Below are positions 9,221 through 18,242 of a DNA stretch of 64,000 bases, one piece after another. Both the position numbers and the translations under genes were made by a program. Numbering within the stretch: position 1 is the stretch's first letter; every line of letters begins with the position of its first letter. The notes beneath the pieces are model-generated. The model had not been told where the DNA came from. It made no database searches and saw only the letters and a program-made list of their open reading frames with translations. Location of the stretch: positions 1,860,001 through 1,924,000 of the forward strand of contig NZ_CP145608.1 in the NCBI RefSeq assembly GCF_036884295.1, in the 5' to 3' direction. The stretch comes from Brochothrix thermosphacta DSM 20171 = FSL F6-1036. Lineage in GTDB: Bacteria; Bacillota; Bacilli; Lactobacillales; Listeriaceae.

Positions 9221-9694
9221 TTACGCCTCCTCAGTCTGGTTATTATCAAAATCAACGCGCATAATGACTGCGTCTTCTTGGTTATCTGTATAATACCGCT
9301 TACGAATCGCTAATGCTTGAAATTCAAGCGATTGATAAAGGGTTTGAGCAACAAGGTTACTCGCACGAACCTCTAGCGTTAAGTAGCTTACTTCATTTTG
9401 TTTAGCAAGAATAAGTAAAGCTTCCATTAAGCGTTTACCAAATTTCCGACCTCTAAATGTCGGCAAAATTGCAACATTCGTAATGTGTCCTTCGTCATAA
9501 ATAAACCACGCGCCTGCATAACCAACAACTTCATTGTTATATTCAGCAATTAAGTAATGTCCATGCTTATTTATAGTGATTTCATGTTCAAATGAGGCAC
9601 GGTCCCATGGCGTTGCAAAACAAGTCTTCTCAATAAAAAGCAACTGGTCGATATCTGCGATCGTAGCATAACGAAAAGTTAATTGATTATCCAT
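9221..9694 (-). CDS. rimI: Ribosomal-protein-alanine N-acetyltransferase RimI, 157 aa
   Basis: GNAT acetyltransferase with the acetyl-CoA loop RGRKFGKRL after the VAILPTFRG strand, then [10 protein letters not shown] and LYQSLEF, as in RimI. The family acetylates the N-terminal alanine of ribosomal protein bS18 and is usually encoded beside tsaB. The start codon overlaps the tsaB stop by one base (TGATG), indicating coupled translation. Substrate assignment rests on family and context. Confidence 0.88.
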   Translation of the reverse strand: MDNQLTFRYATIADIDQLLFIEKTCFATPWDRASFEHEITINKHGHYLIAEYNNEVVGYAGAWFIYDEGHITNVAILPTFRGRKFGKRLMEALLILAKQNEVSYLTLEVRASNLVAQTLYQSLEFQALAIRKRYYTDNQEDAVIMRVDFDNNQTEEA

Positions 9695-10398
9695 CAGTCT
9701 AATCCTTGGGCTTTCCGCCAGTTAGTTTCGGCTTCTGTCATGCGGATATAACTGGGTACAAATGTATGAGGTTCTTGTGCTTCTTCAAACTGTGATAACA
9801 GTGCAAGTCTTGCGCCGGATGGAATGCCGTCTGTTGCTTCAACAAAAACACATTGTGACAACGCTTCTTCAAATTGCGTCTTATACAATAAGATATCTGC
9901 ATGTGATCCTACTACAATGACAGGTTCATCCAGTGCTTTTAACTGCACCACTAACTCTTCCATTGGGAGATATGTATCTTCAATAACCGTTTCAAGTGGG
10001 GCGCTCACATCTGAACGACGATAAGCTCCAATGTACACTGCATTGCGACGGGCATCGAGTAGAGACACAATCACACCATCAAAACACGTGATATTTGCAG
10101 CCAATACTTTCAAACTGGAAATACCATATAACGGAATGTTAAGGTCCCATGCCATTGTTTTGGCAACTGTTACACCGATGCGTAAGCCTGTGTATGAACC
10201 TGGGCCTTGTGCAACCGCAATTGCCGTCACATCTTTAGGTGTTACATGACTAGCTTTCATTAAGTATTGAATCGCGGGCATCAATTGGATGCTATGATTT
10301 TGTTGGACATTTAAGGCAAGTTCACCTTTTATTTCATTACCATCAACTAAACCAATCGCCATTGCTTTATTAGATGAGTCAATTGCTAATGTTACCAT
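9694..10398 (-). CDS. tsaB: tRNA threonylcarbamoyladenosine biosynthesis protein TsaB, 234 aa
   Basis: ASKHA-fold partner of TsaD. The N-terminal LAIDSSNKAMAIGLV and the GPGSYTGLRIGV segment are diagnostic, and it lacks the metal-binding HHIEGH motif found in TsaD. It overlaps the tsaE stop by 7 nt and the rimI start by 1 nt, so the three genes are one translationally coupled block. Length matches the Bacillus protein closely. Confidence 0.93.
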   Translation of the reverse strand: MVTLAIDSSNKAMAIGLVDGNEIKGELALNVQQNHSIQLMPAIQYLMKASHVTPKDVTAIAVAQGPGSYTGLRIGVTVAKTMAWDLNIPLYGISSLKVLAANITCFDGVIVSLLDARRNAVYIGAYRRSDVSAPLETVIEDTYLPMEELVVQLKALDEPVIVVGSHADILLYKTQFEEALSQCVFVEATDGIPSGARLALLSQFEEAQEPHTFVPSYIRMTEAETNWRKAQGLD

Positions 10399-10847
10399 TC
10401 TGCTAATACCTCCTCAATAAGGGCTTGATAGTGTGTACCTTCAGCTTCCAGTGTTATCTCACGCGTTGTTTCAGCGATATGTTTCAGCGATAAACGCAAA
10501 AAATGTGCGGGTAAAAAAGGGGCAATATAATGCGCCCATTCAATTACCACCACACCGTCTTTATTAAAATATTCTTCAAAGCCTAAGTCATCTTCTGCAT
10601 GCTCTAAACGATAGGCATCCATGTGATATAACGGCAGTCGCCCTTCATATTCTCTAATAATTGTAAAAGTAGGGCTCTTCACCATTGCTTTTATATCTAA
10701 ACCAATAGCAATTGCCTTGGTTAAAGTAGTTTTTCCCGCGCCTAAATCACCTTCAAGTAAAACACAATCGTTTGCTTGTAAACGACGGCCGATACTTTCA
10801 CCTAAACGCTCAGTTTCTTCTAAACTTGCTAATTTTATTGTTTTCAT
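10392..10847 (-). CDS. tsaE: tRNA threonylcarbamoyladenosine biosynthesis ATPase TsaE, 151 aa
   Basis: Small P-loop ATPase of the bacterial t6A complex. Walker A is GDLGAGKTT near residue 36; SPTFTIIREYEG, YHMDAYRLE and VVIEWAHYI follow in the family order. AAGGTGAG ends 4 nt before the ATG at 10845-10847; an upstream in-frame GTG at 10862 precedes any ribosome site and is rejected. First gene of the operon. The promoter is probably in the 70-nt gap to rodA, where a TAAAAT lies near 10880, but the -35 is not clear. Confidence 0.93.
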   Translation of the reverse strand: MKTIKLASLEETERLGESIGRRLQANDCVLLEGDLGAGKTTLTKAIAIGLDIKAMVKSPTFTIIREYEGRLPLYHMDAYRLEHAEDDLGFEEYFNKDGVVVIEWAHYIAPFLPAHFLRLSLKHIAETTREITLEAEGTHYQALIEEVLAEW

Positions 10848-10916
10848 CGCTCTCACCTTCACTTGTATTCAATGACTTTATTTTATCATAGAATCGCTTG
10901 AATAACATACTCCAGC

Positions 10917-12083
10917 TTAATTTGTTAGCGCCTCTTTTTTTTCAAAGCTAGGGTCACTACCAAAGACCGAACTATAGTGTTGATGTTGAATCGATAGAAT
11001 AATAGCGATGCTTAACATATTCGCAAGTATAGCGGAGCCCCCATAGCTAATAAAAGGTAACGGAATACCTGTTACTGGCATTAAACCAATATTCATCGCA
11101 ATATTTTGGAACATATGGTAACTCATCATAATTAAAATACCTGTAATCACATACGTATGATAAAGTGTTTTTGTTAAAAAACATGTACGAATAAAATAAT
11201 ACATCAAGAAAAAATAAAGAATAATTAAGATGGCGCTTCCTATTAATCCTGTCGTTTCACCAATCATACTAAAGATAAAATCCGTATGTCGTTCCGGAAC
11301 ATATACTTGCGGATCCATCCCATTACCAACATAACCACCTGAACCAACTGCTAAAACTGCTTGTTCGACATTATAAGCTGAATCGGCATCGACGGCTGAA
11401 CCATCAATCCATGTATCGATACGTTGGAATTGATAATTTTTCATTCCAATATCTAATAAAATCTGTCTTTGAAAGATAATCAAGTAGGTGAGACCACCCA
11501 TTATCGCACTCCCTGATATAACAGCGACTGCGATGATTTTTTTTGAAAGACCACCAATAAAGAGCATGCCACAAGTAATCAGCAAGAAAACGATTGCTGT
11601 TCCTAAATCAGGTTGTTTAAAAATAAACACCAAAGGTACAATTAATACTAAAAAAACTTTAACAAATAATAGCAGTTCTTGCCCCTGTTGCTTCTTTTCA
11701 CGATGATGCGCAATGATTTTTGCCAAATAGAGAATAAAGAAAATTTTCATAAACTCAGACGTTTGTAAACTTACGACACCCAAATCTAACCAACGTTTTG
11801 CCCCATTCACTTCTTTTCCAAAAATCAACACGACAGCAAGCATCAAAATCCCCAGACCATAAAGCCAAACTGCATATTTTTCGAAATATGAAATACTAAT
11901 GAAGCGCATAAGTATAATGACCATAACACCTAATAAATACCAGATAGTTTGCAAAATAACAAGCTTCTTATCACCCGTAACTAAAAAAATCATTGCCACA
12001 CTTATGAGATATAAAAAGGTGACAATCACTGCGATATTAGCACTTAAAATACCGGCTTCACTTTTAATATTTTTTTCAGTCAT
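10917..12083 (-). CDS. rodA: FtsW/RodA/SpoVE family cell-cycle protein, RodA-like, 388 aa
   Basis: Polytopic SEDS protein with about ten membrane helices; SEDS proteins polymerise lipid II into peptidoglycan glycan strands. Landmarks are NGAKRWLDLG, LQTSEFMKI, KQPDLGTAIV, PERHTDFIF and the C-terminal GIPLPFISYGGSA. Overall length and the lack of a long cytoplasmic tail favour RodA (elongation) over FtsW, but I cannot settle that without alignment. A single-gene unit is likely: its own promoter lies upstream, and the tsa operon starts 70 nt downstream. Confidence 0.85.
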   Translation of the reverse strand: MTEKNIKSEAGILSANIAVIVTFLYLISVAMIFLVTGDKKLVILQTIWYLLGVMVIILMRFISISYFEKYAVWLYGLGILMLAVVLIFGKEVNGAKRWLDLGVVSLQTSEFMKIFFILYLAKIIAHHREKKQQGQELLLFVKVFLVLIVPLVFIFKQPDLGTAIVFLLITCGMLFIGGLSKKIIAVAVISGSAIMGGLTYLIIFQRQILLDIGMKNYQFQRIDTWIDGSAVDADSAYNVEQAVLAVGSGGYVGNGMDPQVYVPERHTDFIFSMIGETTGLIGSAILIILYFFLMYYFIRTCFLTKTLYHTYVITGILIMMSYHMFQNIAMNIGLMPVTGIPLPFISYGGSAILANMLSIAIILSIQHQHYSSVFGSDPSFEKKEALTN

Positions 12084-12156
12084 ATTGACCTCCCCCTTGC
12101 CTCCTCTGTATTAAGAATAAGTTTTAATGTTCTATCCATAAGAAGACACTCATTCT

Positions 12157-12186
12157 ATTGTACAAGTTAGATAGCAACGGTTGCAA
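12157..12186 (-). promoter_or_regulatory. Probable rodA promoter
   Basis: Minus-strand -35 TTGCAA at 12181-12186 and -10 TACAAT at 12157-12162 with an 18-nt spacer, about 75 nt upstream of the ATG, which has GAGGAGG-type ribosome binding sequence before it. Confidence 0.55.
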
Positions 12187-12291
12187 ATGATTAGCGGTAC
12201 TGTGTAACTAATAACTGACGCAATAATTCCTGTGTCACACTAGTAAAATAATTACTATTAACTATACCAACATTCCTTTTTAATTTATTTC

Positions 12292-12325
12292 AAAAAAAAA
12301 TCCCCGACGACTGTCAGGGTAAAAT
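12292..12325 (-). terminator. lysC terminator
   Basis: On the minus strand a 7-bp CCCTGAC/GTCGGGG stem with one G.U pair and a 4-nt loop is followed by nine T residues, just past the lysC stop codon. Confidence 0.85.
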
Positions 12326-12334
12326 TTCTATTAA

Positions 12335-13546
12335 TTAAACATCAAATGTTTGGTGACAAACTTCAGCCGCTTCCAACATTTTAACTTCTGGTACAACCAC
12401 TGAAACTTTAATTTCAGACGTACTGATCATCCGAACTGAGATACCCGCATTGCGCAACACTGTAAACATTTGAGCTGCTACACCAGGGTTTGAAACCATT
12501 CCAGATCCTACAATCGATACTTTTGCTAAGCCGCTTTCAGTTACAAGATCATGATAACCAATCGCTGCCTTGTTTTGTTCTAATACGCGTAACGCTTCTT
12601 CTAAGTCTGCTTCTTTTAATGAAAAAGATACTGCTGATGGTCCAGCTTCCTCACCGATACTTTGAACAATGATATCAACATTCACATGCTCTTCTGCTAG
12701 TTTCGTAAAGATACATGCCACATTCATTTTATCAACTGATTTAAAACTCACTCGAATACGTGCGATTTTATCATCAAATGCAACACCTCTTACAATTTGT
12801 TTTGTTTCCAATAAATTCCCCTCCTTAATCATTGTTCCTACTTCAACTACATGTGCGCCACGAACTTCAAGTGGTATATTAAAATTTTTAGCATACTCAA
12901 CTGCACGAGGATGTAAAACACCCGCTCCTAAATTAGCTAATTCAAGCATTTCATCGTAATCAATTTCAGCAAGTTTACGCGCCTCTGAAATATAACGAGG
13001 ATCACTTGTATAAACACCAACAACATCTGTACAGATACTGCATTTTTCAGCTCCAAGTGCTGCAGCTAAAGCAACTGCGGTTGTATCTGATCCCCCACGT
13101 CCTAAAGTTGTAATCTCACCATTTTCACTTAAACCTTGAAACCCTGCAACAACAACAATTTTCCCCTCATCTAACGCTTTACCCACATTAGTAGTAAGAA
13201 TATTTTGAATTCTTGCATTGCCATGAATCTCTTCTGTCACCAATCCTGCTTGCCAACCCGTATATGAAATTGCTGCATGTCCTTCATGTTCTATTGCCAT
13301 TGCCAATAAAGCAATCGTGACCTGTTCTCCTGTTGATAATAACATGTCCATTTCACGAGATGGTGCTTTGGGATTGATTTGTTCTGCTAAATTAACCAAA
13401 TGATCGGTTGATTTTCCCATTGCTGAAACAACTACAACTACTTCATGTCCCTTTTCTTTTTCTCTGATTGCCTGCTCTGCGGTTGCTTTAATTTTTGCAA
13501 CATCACCGACAGATGTGCCACCAAATTTTAAAACCACTTTCCCCAC
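12335..13546 (-). CDS. lysC: Aspartokinase (lysine-pathway, ACT-domain), 403 aa
   Basis: Phosphorylates aspartate in the first step to lysine, diaminopimelate, methionine and threonine. The kinase domain carries VLKFGGTSVGD, STGEQVTIAL and GRGGSDTTAVALAAAL; two ACT domains follow from about residue 260. The chosen start is the GTG at 13544-13546, giving an N-terminus of MGKVVLKFGG. GAGGAG lies 10 nt upstream; a GTG three codons earlier is too close to it. A lysine riboswitch with terminator occupies the leader, so expression should fall when lysine is plentiful. Confidence 0.93.
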   Translation of the reverse strand: MGKVVLKFGGTSVGDVAKIKATAEQAIREKEKGHEVVVVVSAMGKSTDHLVNLAEQINPKAPSREMDMLLSTGEQVTIALLAMAIEHEGHAAISYTGWQAGLVTEEIHGNARIQNILTTNVGKALDEGKIVVVAGFQGLSENGEITTLGRGGSDTTAVALAAALGAEKCSICTDVVGVYTSDPRYISEARKLAEIDYDEMLELANLGAGVLHPRAVEYAKNFNIPLEVRGAHVVEVGTMIKEGNLLETKQIVRGVAFDDKIARIRVSFKSVDKMNVACIFTKLAEEHVNVDIIVQSIGEEAGPSAVSFSLKEADLEEALRVLEQNKAAIGYHDLVTESGLAKVSIVGSGMVSNPGVAAQMFTVLRNAGISVRMISTSEIKVSVVVPEVKMLEAAEVCHQTFDV

Positions 13547-13607
13547 GCCTGTCACTCTCCTCTGTGTACGATTTAGTTAAACGAACGGTTGTCCAGTGTT
13601 TATATTC

Positions 13608-13668
13608 AAAAAAACGTCGCCATTTTAAGAGCATAAGCCTGCGCTTAGTTTCTCAAATTGACAACGTT
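13608..13668 (-). terminator. Riboswitch-controlled terminator upstream of lysC
   Basis: Arms AACGTTGTCA (13659-13668) and TGGCGACGTT (13613-13622, minus-strand sense) pair over 10 bp and run into T residues. The loop holds a further TAAGC-gcag-GCTTA hairpin. It lies between the lysine aptamer and lysC, so it is the expression platform. Confidence 0.85.
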
Positions 13669-13693
13669 CCAAACAATCAGTTTGTATGTTTTC

Positions 13694-13867
13694 AATGAGA
13701 ATAGCCCTCCAAGACTTCTTGACAATGTGTTATATCTTATACAACACACCAGCAGGTTCATTAACGAACGTCCCCCACTTCGGCGATAACCCCTTTCAAA
13801 TACTTTCAACTGTGCTCGTAAACACATCCAATACCCTACTGATAGCTCTCGCGCCTCTATCCACATT
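13694..13867 (-). promoter_or_regulatory. Lysine riboswitch (L-box) aptamer
   Basis: Minus-strand sequence has the L-box landmarks in order: GATAGAGGCGCGA, an AGTA element, GGGGTTATCGCCGAAG, and a closing GGAGGGCTATTC. P1 forms from 13857-13867 and 13694-13704 with 10 of 11 positions paired. The riboswitch binds lysine and favours the downstream terminator, lowering lysC transcription. Confidence 0.92.
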
Positions 13868-13886
13868 CTATTTAACTATTGTTCTT

Positions 13887-13915
13887 ATTGTAGCTTACCT
13901 TCACCTACGAATCAA
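13887..13915 (-). promoter_or_regulatory. lysC promoter
   Basis: Minus-strand -35 TTGATT at 13910-13915 and -10 TACAAT at 13887-13892 with a 17-nt spacer. The -35 overlaps the argD stop codon (13912-13914), so lysC transcription starts inside the argD 3' end. Confidence 0.75.
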
Positions 13916-15075
13916 CCCTCAATTGTATCTTTATTTTTTAATACCTTTGTGAGAATTGCGATAGCCTTATTTAATTCAACTGTTGTAATCGTTAACGGTG
14001 GCAATAACCTTAGCACATTGGTTCCTGCTGACAATACCAATAAGCCTTCTTTACGACAGGCTGTAATAAAATCAGCAACAGCACTATCACACTCGATCCC
14101 TATCAATAACCCTTGTCCTCGAACAGTTTTAAAAAACGGGAATTTTTCGGTCAGCAACTGTAATTCACTTACTAAGTTGATGCTTGTTGCGTCTACTTGT
14201 GCTAAGAATCCTTCCGCCGTCATTGTGTTTATCACCGCTTCAGAAGCAGCCATCGCTAAATAATTACCACCAAATGTTGAGCCATGTGATCCTGGCGTAA
14301 ATGCTTGGGCCACTGCCGTTTTTGCATAGAGCGCGCCTGCTGGAATGCCGTTCGCAATTCCTTTTGCTAATGTCATGATATCGGGTACAAATGAATAGTT
14401 TTGTGAAGCAAATAATTGACCTGTTCTTCCAAAACCTGTTTGAACCTCATCAACAATCACTAAAATATTATGTGCCTGGCAAATTGCTATCACCTCATCG
14501 ATGAATGACTGTTCCGCAACATGAACGCCACCTTCACCTTGAATCAGTTCTAACATTACAGCTGCAACATCCTCATCTTTTTCAATAGCAGCTTTCAAAG
14601 CAGCACTATCATTATAAGGTAAATAGGTAAAACCTGTTGGTAACGGACCAAAACCATCGTGTATTTTAGCTTGAGCCGTTGCTGTCATTGCTGCTACCGT
14701 ACGTCCATGAAAAGAGTGTTGAAACGTAAAAATAGTTGTTTTACCCGTTTTTTTACGTGCTAACTTAATGGCTGCTTCATTTGCTTCTGCACCACTATTA
14801 CAAAAGAACACTTGTCCTTCTTCTAAATGCTGAACAATTGCTTCAGCCACAGTTTCTTGCAGTCGATTTTCAAATAGATTTGACATGTGCCACACTTTTT
14901 TCAACTGTTCTGTTACCGCTAGCTCTACTGCCGGATGACGATGTCCCAAATTACAAACTGCAATACCTGATGTGAAATCAAGATATTGTTTACCCGTTTC
15001 ATCTGTTACATAGGCCCCCTCTGCTGACTCAATTGCTAGTGGTATTCGACTATAGTTTCCCATCAATGCTGCCAT
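13912..15075 (-). CDS. argD: Acetylornithine aminotransferase, 387 aa
   Basis: PLP-dependent class III aminotransferase converting N-acetylglutamate semialdehyde to N-acetylornithine. Landmarks: SGIAVCNLGHRHP, FFCNSGAEANEAAIKLAR, HSFHGRT, VDEVQTGFGRTG, the Schiff-base lysine in TLAKGIANG (Lys238), and HGSTFGGN. The start directly follows the argB stop. Last gene of argC-argJ-argB-argD. No terminator is seen between it and the lysC leader, so arg transcripts may read through into the lysine riboswitch region. Confidence 0.94.
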   Translation of the reverse strand: MAALMGNYSRIPLAIESAEGAYVTDETGKQYLDFTSGIAVCNLGHRHPAVELAVTEQLKKVWHMSNLFENRLQETVAEAIVQHLEEGQVFFCNSGAEANEAAIKLARKKTGKTTIFTFQHSFHGRTVAAMTATAQAKIHDGFGPLPTGFTYLPYNDSAALKAAIEKDEDVAAVMLELIQGEGGVHVAEQSFIDEVIAICQAHNILVIVDEVQTGFGRTGQLFASQNYSFVPDIMTLAKGIANGIPAGALYAKTAVAQAFTPGSHGSTFGGNYLAMAASEAVINTMTAEGFLAQVDATSINLVSELQLLTEKFPFFKTVRGQGLLIGIECDSAVADFITACRKEGLLVLSAGTNVLRLLPPLTITTVELNKAIAILTKVLKNKDTIEG

Positions 15076-15825
15076 TTAAATCACCGCCTTTTTAGTAATC
15101 GCCGTCCCTGAAAGATGTAATTTATCTGTAATGTGAACGCTCTTAACACCTCGATTAACAGCCGTCACTGCACCTTTCACTTTTGGAATCATCCCTCCGA
15201 TAATAATCCCACGGTCAATGTAATCTGTCATCATTTGAGGTACTGATTCTTGAATTACACGTTGATGCGCAAATACGCCTGGCACGTCCGTAAGTAGGAT
15301 TAGTTTTTCAGCTTGCAAAGCACCCGCGATATGACAGGCTGCAATGTCCGCATTCACATTGTATAATTGGAAATTGGCGTCTACTCCTAATGGTGCAATA
15401 ACAGGTGTCAAACCTTGGTCTAATAGCATATTCAAAAAATTAGCATTCACACGATCAACCGTACCAACATAACCCAATGCTTTATCTTGAACGGGTGTGA
15501 CGCGCAATAAAAGGTTGTCGCTCCCATTTAATCCTATCGACTGGAATCCTTTCGCTGCAAACTTTAACACCATTTGTGTATTGATTTTTCCTGCCAGCAC
15601 CATTGTTGCCACATCCAATACTTCACGACTTGTCACACGCAAGCCATTTTTCTTTTCAATATCAACATGAAGCTTTGTTAATAATTCATCTATTTGAGGC
15701 CCGCCTCCATGAACAAACACCAACCGTTTGCCAGCGTTTTGCCAATCCTTGATTTGCTCAAAAAAAGCAGGTTCTATTTTTTCTAACGCATTGCCGCCTA
15801 ATTTAATAACAATTGTTCCACTCAT
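15076..15825 (-). CDS. argB: Acetylglutamate kinase, 249 aa
   Basis: Amino-acid kinase phosphorylating N-acetylglutamate. It has IVIKLGGNAL at the start, FVHGGGPQID, NGLRVTS, the GLNGSDNLL segment, and LLTDVPGVF near residue 170. The short, roughly 250-residue form is the usual one in Bacillales. GAGGAGG precedes the ATG. It lies between argJ (14-nt gap) and argD (abutting). Confidence 0.94.
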   Translation of the reverse strand: MSGTIVIKLGGNALEKIEPAFFEQIKDWQNAGKRLVFVHGGGPQIDELLTKLHVDIEKKNGLRVTSREVLDVATMVLAGKINTQMVLKFAAKGFQSIGLNGSDNLLLRVTPVQDKALGYVGTVDRVNANFLNMLLDQGLTPVIAPLGVDANFQLYNVNADIAACHIAGALQAEKLILLTDVPGVFAHQRVIQESVPQMMTDYIDRGIIIGGMIPKVKGAVTAVNRGVKSVHITDKLHLSGTAITKKAVI

Positions 15826-15839
15826 ATGTATTCCTCCTC

Positions 15840-17042
15840 TTATGTTCGATAAGCCGCATTTATTTTGACGTAATCATAACTTAAATCACATCCCCAGGCT
15901 GTGCCTGTTTCTGTTCCTAAATGTAAATCAATTACGACACTCACTTCTTTTTGTTGTAACACAGGGGATAGTACCGCTGCTTCATCTACGTCTACTGGCT
16001 CGCTTTGTACCAACACCGCAACATCGGAAATACTAATATCGACTGTATCTGGATTTACAGGTACCCCAGAATACCCGACAGCATCAATAATTCGTCCCCA
16101 GTTCCCGTCTTCGCCAAAGAATGCCGCTTTTACAAGGTTAGAACCAACAACCGTTTTCGCAATCAAACGTGCCTCTTCTTTATGCAATGCCCCATTAACA
16201 GTAACTTCAATCAATTTAGTTGCCCCTTCACCATCTTCAGCTACTTTTTTCGATAACACTGTGCAGACATATAATAACGCTTCTTTAAAGAGAGTCATTT
16301 CAGGATGATGTGCTGAAATAGGCTTATTACCTGCCATCCCGTTTGCCATTACCAATACCATGTCATTTGTTGAGGTATCACCATCAATCGTTATTTGATT
16401 AAAAGAGGCCTCGATGGTTTGACGTAACAACTTATCTAAATAGGCACCTTCTATCGCTGCATCCGTTGTGATAAAACCAAGCAAGGTTGCCATATTTGGG
16501 TTAATCATCCCACTGCCTTTTGCTGCTCCTGCAATTGTAACGCGTTGCCCATCAAGTTGGATTGTAATGCACACGTCTTTAATTGTTTTATCAGTAGTCA
16601 AAATTGCTTCTTGGAATCCTTTACCATTGCTCAGTTGCTCATCTAATTGGGCGATTCCATCTAGTACAAGAGGCATATTCAAAGGCACTCCAATAACGCC
16701 GGTTGATGCAACCGTCACATACTCTTCTGGCACGTTAATTTTTTTTGCAGTCGCAAGACGCATTGCATAGGTATCTGCTAAGCCTTGTTTACCTGTACAC
16801 GTATTTGCGTTGCCACTATTAACAATCAACACTTGTGTTTCAGCGGAGCTCGCAAGGCTATCTTGTGTTACCGTAATTGGCGCTCCTTTAAAACTATTCT
16901 GTGTATACACTGCCGCCGTTTGTGCAGGCACTTCCGAATATATTAAGCCAATATCCTTTTTCATCCGTTTTAACCCTGCATGTAACCCATCTGCATAAAA
17001 ACCTTTTGGTGTTGCTATATGACCCTCATGTACTAAGTTCAT
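15840..17042 (-). CDS. argJ: Bifunctional ornithine acetyltransferase/N-acetylglutamate synthase, 400 aa
   Basis: Transfers acetyl from N-acetylornithine to glutamate and, in bifunctional forms, also makes N-acetylglutamate from acetyl-CoA. The self-cleavage motif KGSGMINPNMATLL is present; the mature beta chain would begin at Thr186. DGDTSTNDMV and FGEDGNWGRI are also conserved. No argA and no separate argE occur in the cluster, so a cyclic pathway with a bifunctional enzyme is likely. The C-terminus KINAAYRT is normal. Confidence 0.94.
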   Translation of the reverse strand: MNLVHEGHIATPKGFYADGLHAGLKRMKKDIGLIYSEVPAQTAAVYTQNSFKGAPITVTQDSLASSAETQVLIVNSGNANTCTGKQGLADTYAMRLATAKKINVPEEYVTVASTGVIGVPLNMPLVLDGIAQLDEQLSNGKGFQEAILTTDKTIKDVCITIQLDGQRVTIAGAAKGSGMINPNMATLLGFITTDAAIEGAYLDKLLRQTIEASFNQITIDGDTSTNDMVLVMANGMAGNKPISAHHPEMTLFKEALLYVCTVLSKKVAEDGEGATKLIEVTVNGALHKEEARLIAKTVVGSNLVKAAFFGEDGNWGRIIDAVGYSGVPVNPDTVDISISDVAVLVQSEPVDVDEAAVLSPVLQQKEVSVVIDLHLGTETGTAWGCDLSYDYVKINAAYRT

Positions 17043-17057
17043 CTGCTCCCTCTTTTC

Positions 17058-18083
17058 TTATGTAAACATCGGGACAATCGGTAAACCTAAGGTTTCATCC
17101 CAGCCCTGACTGATATTTAAATTTTGTACCGCTTGTCCTGCTGCGCCTTTTAAAAGATTATCTATCACAGTGACAACTGTCAGACGACCTGTTCGTTCAT
17201 CTTTATGCCAACCAATATCACAATAATTACTCCCAATTACTTGTTGAATGGTAGGCATCTTTTCACCCGATAATCTAATGAACGGATCAGTAGCATAACG
17301 GTCTTGATATATTTTTTTTATCGCTGATGTGCTTAAAGTTGTCGTCACATACATTACCGCCATTAATCCTCTTGCAATCGGAAGCAATTGTGTGGTCATT
17401 GTTAGTGGATCAACTGCTTCATTCACCCAACCTAATTGTTGTTCAATTTCGGGTAGATGCTGATGCGCATTCATCTTATATGGCTGTAGATTATCATGTG
17501 TTTGCATAAAATGCGTGGCTTCTGATAAGGCTTTTCCAGCACCTGAAACACCTGATTTTGCGTCAATAATTACTGATGGAATGTCTAATTTCTCATAGAG
17601 CGGTGTGAGCCCTAATAAAATAGCAGTAGCATAACACCCAGGATTTGAAATAAGCATTGCACCCTGTAATTTATCATGATGCCATTCGCTTAAACCATAA
17701 ACAGCTTGATTGATCAACTCTTGTGATGCAGCTTCATTTTGATACCATTTTTCATAGTCTTCACGCTTTTCTAAGCGCAAATCACCTGATAGGTCAATCA
17801 CTTGGATTTTTTTCAAATCCAACTGCGGAATTAAATCTTTTGCAATGCCTGCTGGTGTGGCAAAAAAGACAACATCAGCTTCCTTTGAAATTTTAACTGG
17901 CTCAAATGGTTCGACTGCTAAATCATAAGGTGTCTGTTGCACCAGTGGATAAATAGTGGATAATAATTCGTTGTCACCTCGTAAACTATGCAGTGAATTT
18001 AATGTCAGTTGAGGGTGTTGACTAATCAAACGGATTAATTCCAAGCCACCATAACCTGTTGCTCCAACAATTGCTACTTTCAC
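17058..18083 (-). CDS. argC: N-acetyl-gamma-glutamyl-phosphate reductase, 341 aa
   Basis: NADPH-dependent reductase, third step of ornithine synthesis. The nucleotide-binding VAIVGATGYGG opens the protein and the catalytic cysteine is in SNPGCYATA (Cys150). Translation starts at GTG (18081-18083), preceded by AGGAGGGG; the overlapping ATG is out of frame and meets a stop at once. It heads argCJBD and has a strong promoter with ARG-box-like sequence upstream. Confidence 0.93.
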   Translation of the reverse strand: MKVAIVGATGYGGLELIRLISQHPQLTLNSLHSLRGDNELLSTIYPLVQQTPYDLAVEPFEPVKISKEADVVFFATPAGIAKDLIPQLDLKKIQVIDLSGDLRLEKREDYEKWYQNEAASQELINQAVYGLSEWHHDKLQGAMLISNPGCYATAILLGLTPLYEKLDIPSVIIDAKSGVSGAGKALSEATHFMQTHDNLQPYKMNAHQHLPEIEQQLGWVNEAVDPLTMTTQLLPIARGLMAVMYVTTTLSTSAIKKIYQDRYATDPFIRLSGEKMPTIQQVIGSNYCDIGWHKDERTGRLTVVTVIDNLLKGAAGQAVQNLNISQGWDETLGLPIVPMFT

Positions 18084-18112
18084 ATGACCCCTCCTAAAAA
18101 AGAATATACCTT

Positions 18113-18164
18113 AGTATAACTATGCATAATTATAAAGTCAAGTTACATATTTATACATTATTCA
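18113..18164 (-). promoter_or_regulatory. argC promoter with two ARG-box-like sites
   Basis: Minus-strand -35 TTGACT at 18136-18141 and -10 TATACT at 18113-18118, with a 17-nt spacer. A+T-rich ARG-box-like sequences occupy 18149-18164 (TGAATAATGTATAAAT) and the spacer at 18120-18135, fitting repression by an ArgR/AhrC protein. The promoter call is firm; the operators are inferred. Confidence 0.6.
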
Positions 18165-18192
18165 GAATAGGCTGATTTTGGTTATTTTGTAT

Positions 18193-18235
18193 AAAAAAAG
18201 ACAACAAACTTGTATACATCTACAAATTTGTTGCC
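18193..18235 (-). terminator. uvrC terminator
   Basis: A 15-bp stem with two G.U pairs, arms about 18222-18235 and 18200-18214, is followed by seven T residues on the minus strand. It separates uvrC from the arg promoter. Confidence 0.88.
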
Positions 18236-18242
18236 TACTTAT

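Noticed and set aside
12172-12186. cre site at the rodA -35 (TTGCAACCGTTGCTA)
   Set aside because: It misses the conserved C of the consensus and rodA is an unlikely target. The similar TTGCAACCG at 20122 also fails.
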